This document shows positions 14,094-18,820 of a stretch of DNA of 18,820 bases, in pieces. The DNA is taken from positions 1 through 18,820 of the forward strand of contig CAIXXI010000234.1 in NCBI GenBank assembly GCA_903923345.1, in the 5' to 3' direction. This stretch comes from an uncultured Burkholderiales bacterium (GTDB lineage: Bacteria > Pseudomonadota > Gammaproteobacteria > Burkholderiales > Burkholderiaceae_E). Within the stretch, counting starts at the first letter, position 1. Every line of letters begins with the position of its first letter. Below the pieces are notes generated by a model. That model saw only the letters and a list, made by a program, of their open reading frames with translations. It searched no databases and had not been told where the DNA came from. The translations under genes and the position numbers were made by a program.

Positions 14094-14835
14094 GTCGGGC
14101 ACTGGAAGCCTCGTGTCGATAGGCGGCGGGGTCGATGCGTCGCATCTCGGCTTCGATCCATCGTTCCACCTCCTTGTTGAGCTGATTCGGGTTACGCCCA
14201 TGTGTTTCGATGGGCTTGCCAATCGAGACGGTCACCAGGCCGGGACGTTTGATCCAGGTCGACTTGGGCCAGTATTGTCCGGCATTGACGGCGATCGGAA
14301 CGACAGGAGCGCCGGTGCGGATGGCGAGTCGGGCACCACCTGACTTGTACTCCCCCTGCGAGCCTGGAGGGGTGCGAGTGCCTTCCGGAAAGAGAATGAT
14401 CCATCGACCATCGTCGATTTTGCGTTGACCTTGCTCAACCACGGATTCAAACGCATTTCGTCCCTTCGATCGATCGATGTGGATCATTTCGAGCAAACCG
14501 ATTCCCCAGCCGAAGAAGGGTACCCACAGCAATTCGCGTTTGAACACGAAGCACAACAGGCTGGGCATGTAGGCGACATAAAAGAAGGTTTCCCAGGTCG
14601 ACTGGTGCTTGGACAGCAAGACCGCCGCGCCCTGCGGCAGGTTGTCCCAGCCCCGCACCTCCCAGCGGATGCCGCACAACACCCGTGCGGCCCACAACAC
14701 CATGCGCGGCCAGCCGATGGTGAAGCGATACCGAATGCGAAGGGGAAACGGGGCCAGCAACAGGCAGACCAGCGCCCAGGGGATCACGGTGATCGCCTGG
14801 AAGATCAGAAACAGGGCAGAGCGCAGTGCAAGCAT
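14077..14835 (-). CDS. plsC: 1-acyl-sn-glycerol-3-phosphate acyltransferase
   Basis: PlsC adds the second acyl chain to lysophosphatidic acid, giving phosphatidic acid for membrane lipid synthesis. It sits at the inner membrane. The 252-residue protein starts with a hydrophobic segment (residues 5-30, ALFLIFQAITVIPWALVCLL). It carries the acyltransferase block I as SKHQSTWETFF (His77, with Glu82 in place of the usual Asp of HX4D), block II around IHIDRSKG, block III FPEGTRT (149-155) and block IV VPIAV. The HX4E form also occurs, as far as I recall, in other proteobacterial homologues. The ATG at 14835 is chosen because upstream sequence in frame runs into the preceding gene and has no family match. 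The gap to the GmhB-like gene is 25 bp. Confidence 0.93.
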   Translation of the reverse strand: MLALRSALFLIFQAITVIPWALVCLLLAPFPLRIRYRFTIGWPRMVLWAARVLCGIRWEVRGWDNLPQGAAVLLSKHQSTWETFFYVAYMPSLLCFVFKRELLWVPFFGWGIGLLEMIHIDRSKGRNAFESVVEQGQRKIDDGRWIILFPEGTRTPPGSQGEYKSGGARLAIRTGAPVVPIAVNAGQYWPKSTWIKRPGLVTVSIGKPIETHGRNPNQLNKEVERWIEAEMRRIDPAAYRHEASSARHEAAA

Positions 14836-14860
14836 CGGTGTGATGGAAGGGTGTAGGCGC

Positions 14861-15388
14861 TCAGTGGGCCAGTTCTGCTGCCACGGCAGCGAGGTCGATT
14901 CGAACTGTGGTCTCGGGTGGCAGGGGCGGGCCTTCGAGGGTCTGTTGGCCATGCCCGGTGAGTACCAGTACCGGTCGGCATCCTGCCGCATGCGCTGCGT
15001 CGAGTTCATGACGCGAATCGCTCACCAGCACCGTCGATGAAGGCAACACATCCAGGCGCTCCATCAGATCGTTCAGCGCGGTGGCGACCGCCGCACAACG
15101 GGAGGGCGCATCCGCTGCCGGCACGAAGATCACCGTGTCGATCCGCCCACCGGCTTCATGGATTTCGTCGATGATCCGGGCATGCAGTGCGTTGAGTCCG
15201 ACCATGTCGCAGGCACCGCGCACCAGAGGGCCGCAGTCTGCCAGCATCGCGACCCGGTAGCCGGCATGGGTCAGGCGGGCGATGGCTTCGGCCCCGCCGG
15301 GCATGGCCCGCCATTTTTCGGCGCGCGCGGTTCGGCCTTCCGGATCCCGGGAGATCACGCCGTCACGATCGATGATGATGAGTTTCAC
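14861..15388 (-). CDS. Degenerate GmhB-like HAD-IIIA protein
   Basis: By position (after glyQ-glyS, before plsC, as in Pseudomonas) and fold, this is a relative of GmhB, which removes the 7-phosphate of heptose bisphosphate in LPS core synthesis. The 175-residue protein keeps motif I (IIIDRDGVIS, Asp7 and Asp9) and a recognisable end (AAHAAGCRPVLVLTGHG). Other landmarks are changed. The motif II Thr context TNQSG reads LADCG (49-53). The zinc loop with its Cys/His ligands and the CRKP lysine are replaced by FVPAADAPSRCAAV. Motif IV reads SDSRHELDAA (Asp124, Glu128) rather than GDxxxDxxA. The start is GTG at 15388. The frame is intact, so it is not an obvious pseudogene; heptose phosphatase activity is doubtful. 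Confidence 0.78.
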   Translation of the reverse strand: MKLIIIDRDGVISRDPEGRTARAEKWRAMPGGAEAIARLTHAGYRVAMLADCGPLVRGACDMVGLNALHARIIDEIHEAGGRIDTVIFVPAADAPSRCAAVATALNDLMERLDVLPSSTVLVSDSRHELDAAHAAGCRPVLVLTGHGQQTLEGPPLPPETTVRIDLAAVAAELAH

Positions 15389-15404
15389 AGTCTGACAGGG
15401 CTCA

Positions 15405-17540
15405 TCAGGCAGCCAGTCTGGACAGATCCGCCACGCGATTCATGAGGCGGTGCAGTCCAGCCAGCAGGGCCAATCGGTTGCGACGAAGGGCCGGGTCATC
15501 AGCGTTGACCATCACGGCTTCGAAGAAAGCGTCCACCGGTTCTCGCAGGGAGGCGAGGGCCATCAGCGCGCCGGCATAGTCCTGCCCGGACAGAGAGTGC
15601 TCGGCCTGTGGCGCGAGCACACCGAGCGCCGCATGAAGCGCCCGCTCGGCGGGTTCCACGAGCAGGGCGTCCTGGACGGTCGAGGCAAGGTCTGCGTCCT
15701 CGGCCTTGCGCAGGATATTGCCGATCCGCTTGTTGGCCGCCGCCAGACTGGCGGCCTGCGGCAGATCGCGAAACCTCGCCAGCGCATCCAAGCGGGGCAG
15801 AACCCGATCCAGTTGATCGGCATCGGTTGCCAGCACCGCATCGATGTCGGCGCCGGGATAGCCGCGATCACGCAGCCAGCCGCGCAGGCGGTCGATGATG
15901 AAATCGTGCAAGGCCTGGGGCGCTGCAGTGACGGTGGGTGTCTGGGCGAACGCGGCAAAGGCCAGGCCGATCAGATCGCTCAGGGCGGGCGCGGCGTGGC
16001 CTGTCTCGTTGGGCTTTTCGATCAGCATGCGCACCACGCCCAGGGCATGACGGCGCAGGGCAAACGGGTCGCGATCGCCAGTGGGTTGCGAACCGATGCC
16101 CCAGATGCCCGCGAGCGTCTCCAGCTTGTCGGCCAGAGCGACCGCAGTGCCCACCGCACTTGCCGGCAGCGCATCGCCTGCGAAACGCGGCTGGTAGTGC
16201 TCGGCGATCGCCTGGGCGACTGCAGCAGGTTCGCCGTCATGCAGTGCATAGTGGCGGCCCATCGTGCCTTGCAGTTCAGGGAATTCGCCGACCATGCCGG
16301 TCACCAGGTCGGCTTTGGCCAGCCAGGCTGCACGATCGGCTGCAGCCGGATCGGTGCCGATACGCCGGGCGATGTCACCGGCCAGCGAGCGGACCCGCTC
16401 GGTGCGTTGGGCCTGGGTGCCGAGTTTGGCGTGGTAGACCACCGACTCGAGTTGAACCGTGCGATCGGCCAGCCGCTGCTTTTTGTCCTGCTCGAAGAAG
16501 AAGCGGGCATCGGCCAGTCGAGGCCGTACCACACGCTGGTTGCCATCGACGATCAGCGATGGATCATCCACCTGCATGTTCGAGACGATCAGGAATCGGG
16601 GCTCCAGGCGACCGCTCGAATCGAACAGCGGGAAGTATTTCTGGTTGGTGCGCATGGTCAGGATCAGGCACTCCTGAGGCACCTCCAGGAACGCAGCCTC
16701 GAAGGCTCCCATGTAGACCGCCGGGCGCTCGACCAGAGCGGTGACCTCGTCGAGCAAGGGTGCAATCGCCGACTCCTCGCCCAGCGATGCGCCCAGCTCC
16801 CGGGCCTGATCTCGCAGTGCCTGCTCGATGCGCGAGCGACGATCAGCAAACGAGGCGACCACCCGCCCACGCTGCTCGAGCACCGACTCGTACTGCATCG
16901 CATCGGCCAGTTCAATGTTGGACTCACCCTGGAATCGATGCCCCTGGGTGATCCGACCGGACTGCAAGCCGAGTGCCGATGCCGCAATGACCGAGGCGCC
17001 ATGCAGCACGACCAGTCCATGGGCCGGACGCACGAAACTGACATTCGTGGCGCCGTCAGCCAACTGGTATTGCATCACCTTCGGAATCGGCAGCTTTGCG
17101 ATCGACTGTTCGATCAGCGGGGGCAGTGCATCGGCCAGCGTGGCGCCGGGCACGGTGGTGCGCAGGTAGAAGCATTCCTGTTTGCCGTCTGAGGCCCGCG
17201 TCAGTGCCTCAGGCGTGGTGCCCTGCTTTTCAGCCCATTTGCGCAGGGCCAATGTCGGCTGACCCTGAGGGTCCAGGCCCACAGCCACTGAGGGGCCCTT
17301 GATTTCGACCGCGCGCGCATCGGCGCGATCGCGAACCGCCGCCACCCGAAGGGCCAGTCGTCTGGGCGTGGCGAAGACATCGACCTGCGCACCGGGCAGG
17401 GTCAGGCCCTGTTGCTCCAGACCCTGAGCGATCGTGGCCGCAAAGGCCTCGCCCAGGCGCAAGAGGGCTTTGGGCGGAAGCTCCTCGGTGAGCAGTTCGA
17501 CAAGCAGTGCCTGGCTCGTCACAGCGGTCATGTCAGACAT
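15405..17540 (-). CDS. glyS: Glycyl-tRNA synthetase beta subunit
   Basis: GlyS is the tRNA-recognising beta chain of the bacterial alpha2beta2 glycyl-tRNA synthetase. The 711-residue length is near E. coli (689). Family landmarks include LLVELLTEELPPKALL at the N-terminus, DVFATPRRLALRV, NVSFVRPAHGLVVLHG and RTNQKYFPLFDSSGRLEPRF. LADKLETLAGIWGIG and DRDPFALRRHALGVVRML follow. The C-terminal third corresponds to the DALR-type anticodon-binding domain, with MVNADDPALRRNRLALL at the end. The ATG at 17540 overlaps the last base of the glyQ stop (TGATG), a tight coupling suited to making both chains in equal amounts. An ATG three codons on is possible. It is followed after 16 bp by the GmhB-like gene. 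Confidence 0.98.
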   Translation of the reverse strand: MSDMTAVTSQALLVELLTEELPPKALLRLGEAFAATIAQGLEQQGLTLPGAQVDVFATPRRLALRVAAVRDRADARAVEIKGPSVAVGLDPQGQPTLALRKWAEKQGTTPEALTRASDGKQECFYLRTTVPGATLADALPPLIEQSIAKLPIPKVMQYQLADGATNVSFVRPAHGLVVLHGASVIAASALGLQSGRITQGHRFQGESNIELADAMQYESVLEQRGRVVASFADRRSRIEQALRDQARELGASLGEESAIAPLLDEVTALVERPAVYMGAFEAAFLEVPQECLILTMRTNQKYFPLFDSSGRLEPRFLIVSNMQVDDPSLIVDGNQRVVRPRLADARFFFEQDKKQRLADRTVQLESVVYHAKLGTQAQRTERVRSLAGDIARRIGTDPAAADRAAWLAKADLVTGMVGEFPELQGTMGRHYALHDGEPAAVAQAIAEHYQPRFAGDALPASAVGTAVALADKLETLAGIWGIGSQPTGDRDPFALRRHALGVVRMLIEKPNETGHAAPALSDLIGLAFAAFAQTPTVTAAPQALHDFIIDRLRGWLRDRGYPGADIDAVLATDADQLDRVLPRLDALARFRDLPQAASLAAANKRIGNILRKAEDADLASTVQDALLVEPAERALHAALGVLAPQAEHSLSGQDYAGALMALASLREPVDAFFEAVMVNADDPALRRNRLALLAGLHRLMNRVADLSRLAA

Positions 17541-18430
17541 CAGGCCACCTTCCGGATGGGCGATCCGAGCATCGGAAACCCGAGCCGCTCACGGGACGCG
17601 AAATAGGCGCTGGCCACGGCCCGCGCCAATGCCCGCACGCGGCCAATGTAGGCGGCGCGTTCAGTGACGGAAATCGCGCCGCGCGCATCGAGCAGGTTGA
17701 AGGCATGCGAACACTTCATGACCATCTCATAAGCCGGCAATGCGAGCTCAGCGGCAATCAGCCGCTGTGCCTCGGCTTCGTATTCTTCAAAGTGCCGAAA
17801 CAGCATCGGCGCGTTGGAGTGCTCGAAGTTGTAGGTCGATTGTTCCACCTCGTTCTGGTGAAAGACGTCGCGATACAGCACGCCATCGGTCCAGACCAGG
17901 TCATAGACGCTCTCGACGCCCTGCAGATACATGGCGAGTCGTTCCAGGCCGTAGGTGATTTCACCGGTGACGGGCTGGCATTTCAGCGAGCCGACTTCCT
18001 GGAAATAGGTGAACTGCGTCACCTCCATGCCGTTGAGCCAGACTTCCCAGCCCAGTCCCCAGGCACCGAGCGTCGGCGACTCCCAGTCGTCTTCGACGAA
18101 GCGGATGTCATTGCGTTCGGTGTCGATGCCCAGCGCGCGCAGCGAGCCGAGGTAGAGCTCGAGAATGTCGGGCGGGGAAGGCTTGAGCACCACCTGATAC
18201 TGGTAGTAGTGCTGAAGGCGGTTGGGGTTGTCGCCGTAGCGGCCGTCCTTGGGGCGGCGCGAGGGCTGGACATACGCCGCACGCCAGGGCTCAGGGCCAA
18301 TCGAGCGCAGAAAGGTGGCGGTGTGAAACGTGCCCGCCCCGACTTCCATGTCGTAGGGCTGAAGCAGTGCACAACCCTGTTGATCCCAATACGCCTGCAG
18401 CCGCAGGATGACTTGCTGAAAGCTGAGCAT
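17540..18430 (-). CDS. glyQ: Glycyl-tRNA synthetase alpha subunit
   Basis: GlyQ is the class II catalytic alpha chain that activates glycine and charges tRNA-Gly together with GlyS. The 296-residue protein (E. coli 303) is highly conserved throughout: FQQVILRLQAYWDQQGCALL, QPYDMEVGAGTFHTATFLR and YVQPSRRPKDGRYGDNPNR. WGLGWEVWLNGMEVTQFTYF and TGEITYGLERLAMYLQGV follow. The ATG at 18430 gives the expected N-terminus; no ribosome site stands out. A candidate -10 box lies about 48 bp upstream. It begins the minus-strand run glyQ-glyS-(GmhB-like)-plsC-(YgjP-like)-gloA. Confidence 0.98.
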   Translation of the reverse strand: MLSFQQVILRLQAYWDQQGCALLQPYDMEVGAGTFHTATFLRSIGPEPWRAAYVQPSRRPKDGRYGDNPNRLQHYYQYQVVLKPSPPDILELYLGSLRALGIDTERNDIRFVEDDWESPTLGAWGLGWEVWLNGMEVTQFTYFQEVGSLKCQPVTGEITYGLERLAMYLQGVESVYDLVWTDGVLYRDVFHQNEVEQSTYNFEHSNAPMLFRHFEEYEAEAQRLIAAELALPAYEMVMKCSHAFNLLDARGAISVTERAAYIGRVRALARAVASAYFASRERLGFPMLGSPIRKVA

Positions 18431-18477
18431 CGGATATGGGTCAGCGCAGGTGGCATGACCGCTTCGGCAAAGCGTGG

Positions 18478-18483
18478 ATTCTA
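18478..18483 (-). promoter_or_regulatory. Candidate -10 box for the glyQ-glyS operon
   Basis: TAGAAT is read on the minus strand at 18483-18478 within AACCGCTAGAATCCACGC. The 11 bases CGCTAGAATCC are identical to the box upstream of dusB. No clear -35 element is seen (GTCATC at 17 bp). A start near 18471 would give a leader of about 40 nt. The 127 bp gap between the patatin-like gene and glyQ otherwise holds a short hairpin and the 10 bp palindrome ATCAATTGAT (18518-18527). Confidence 0.4.
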
Positions 18484-18533
18484 GCGGTTTCGATCGGGTT
18501 GATGACCCTTTTGGGCGATCAATTGATGCGACC

Positions 18534-18551
18534 CGTGTGAACGCTCACACG
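18534..18551 (-). terminator. Short hairpin just after the patatin-like gene, possible terminator
   Basis: CGTGTGA (18534-18540) and TCACACG (18545-18551) form a perfect 7 bp stem with a 4 nt loop, beginning 6 bp beyond the stop codon of the patatin-like gene. On the minus strand the sequence after the stem is GGTCGCATCAATT, without a T-run, so this is at best a weak or factor-dependent terminator. Confidence 0.35.
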
Positions 18552-18557
18552 ATGGCC

Positions 18558-18820
18558 TCAGCGCAGATCAGGCTGAGGCCGGCCGTCCGATTGCCTGACG
18601 AAGGACGGGGCATCATCGCGCGCAGGGGTTGGCCAGCCAAAGAATCGGCAGACATCCTCGCGTCGGGCCATGACGTCGGTTTCGCCCAGGGCGATCAGTT
18701 CCCGGGTGTAGGCCGACTCGAACAGCAGGTAGCTGGCAAAGGCGGCTCCGCGCGCATCCATGCCCTGGCCGCTGACACCGACCGCCCGCAGCATGGCGCG
18801 AACCGGCTTGGGCAACGCCA
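18558..18820 (-). CDS. C-terminus of a patatin-like phospholipase family protein (5' end outside the window)
   Basis: The last 87 or so codons of a minus-strand gene are present and the frame stays open through the right edge, so the start lies outside. The segment GMDARGAAFASYLLFESAYT and then RELIALGETDVMARREDVCR resembles the C-terminal tail of bacterial patatin-like (RssA/NTE-type) proteins, which often end with a SYLLFE...Y...L..LG..D...R pattern. The catalytic GXSXG and DGG motifs lie in the missing part, so lipase activity cannot be judged. The final residues after FFGWP look like a disordered tail. The call rests on recalled family resemblance only. It is upstream of glyQ on the same strand, with 127 bp and a hairpin between. 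Confidence 0.6.
   Translation of the reverse strand, partial: ALPKPVRAMLRAVGVSGQGMDARGAAFASYLLFESAYTRELIALGETDVMARREDVCRFFGWPTPARDDAPSFVRQSDGRPQPDLR

Noticed and set aside
15450..17192. 580-codon open frame on the plus strand opposite glyS
   Set aside because: It is the reverse-complement shadow of the highly conserved glyS, with low-complexity, Gln/Gly/Arg-rich translation and no motif.
1..18820. CRISPR arrays, tRNA or rRNA genes, insertion sequences, phage genes
   Set aside because: No regularly spaced direct repeats, cloverleaf-like segments, transposase motifs or terminal inverted repeats were seen on reading both strands.

Overview
This 18.8 kb window is a GC-rich, densely coding chromosomal segment. 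It contains no rRNA, tRNA, CRISPR array or insertion sequence that I could see. Its gene content and order point to a gammaproteobacterium: amgK-murU lies divergent from lptD-surA, with pepP-ubiH, dusB-fis-purH and glyQ-glyS nearby. This resembles the Pseudomonas/Xanthomonas type of arrangement but is not a copy of either. I cannot name the order from sequence alone.

Layout. (1) 1-6694, minus strand: amgK, murU, pepP and ubiH are read as one tight run with 11-13 bp gaps or a 4 bp overlap. After about 200 bp containing a candidate promoter come dusB, fis and purH, which runs off the left edge. (2) 6695-6815: a divergent control region with a symmetric -10 box inside a perfect 7 bp inverted repeat. 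(3) 6816-11987, plus strand: lptD, surA and rsmA, each linked by a 4 bp stop/start overlap, then a PaiB-type FMN-binding protein gene. (4) 12015-12746, plus strand: a VapBC-type toxin-antitoxin pair with an operator-like dyad around its -10 box. (5) 12793-18430, minus strand: glyQ, glyS, a degenerate GmhB-like HAD gene, plsC, a YgjP-type metallopeptidase gene and gloA. (6) 18558 to the right edge, minus strand: the C-terminus of a patatin-like protein.

How the genes fit together. AmgK and MurU salvage cell-wall MurNAc to UDP-MurNAc. LptD and SurA build the outer membrane (LPS insertion and porin chaperoning). PlsC makes phosphatidic acid. Together they form an envelope-biogenesis neighbourhood interleaved with housekeeping translation genes (rsmA, dusB, glyQS), purine synthesis (purH), ubiquinone synthesis (ubiH) and methylglyoxal detoxification (gloA). 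The toxin-antitoxin pair is the only clearly accessory module.

I found no wholly new multi-gene system. The most unusual points are the symmetric divergent amgK/lptD promoter, the GmhB-like protein that has lost its zinc site and several catalytic residues, a shortened UbiH whose DG motif is altered, the vapBC operator dyad, the missing pdxA between surA and rsmA, and a strong excess of the hexamer CGATCG.
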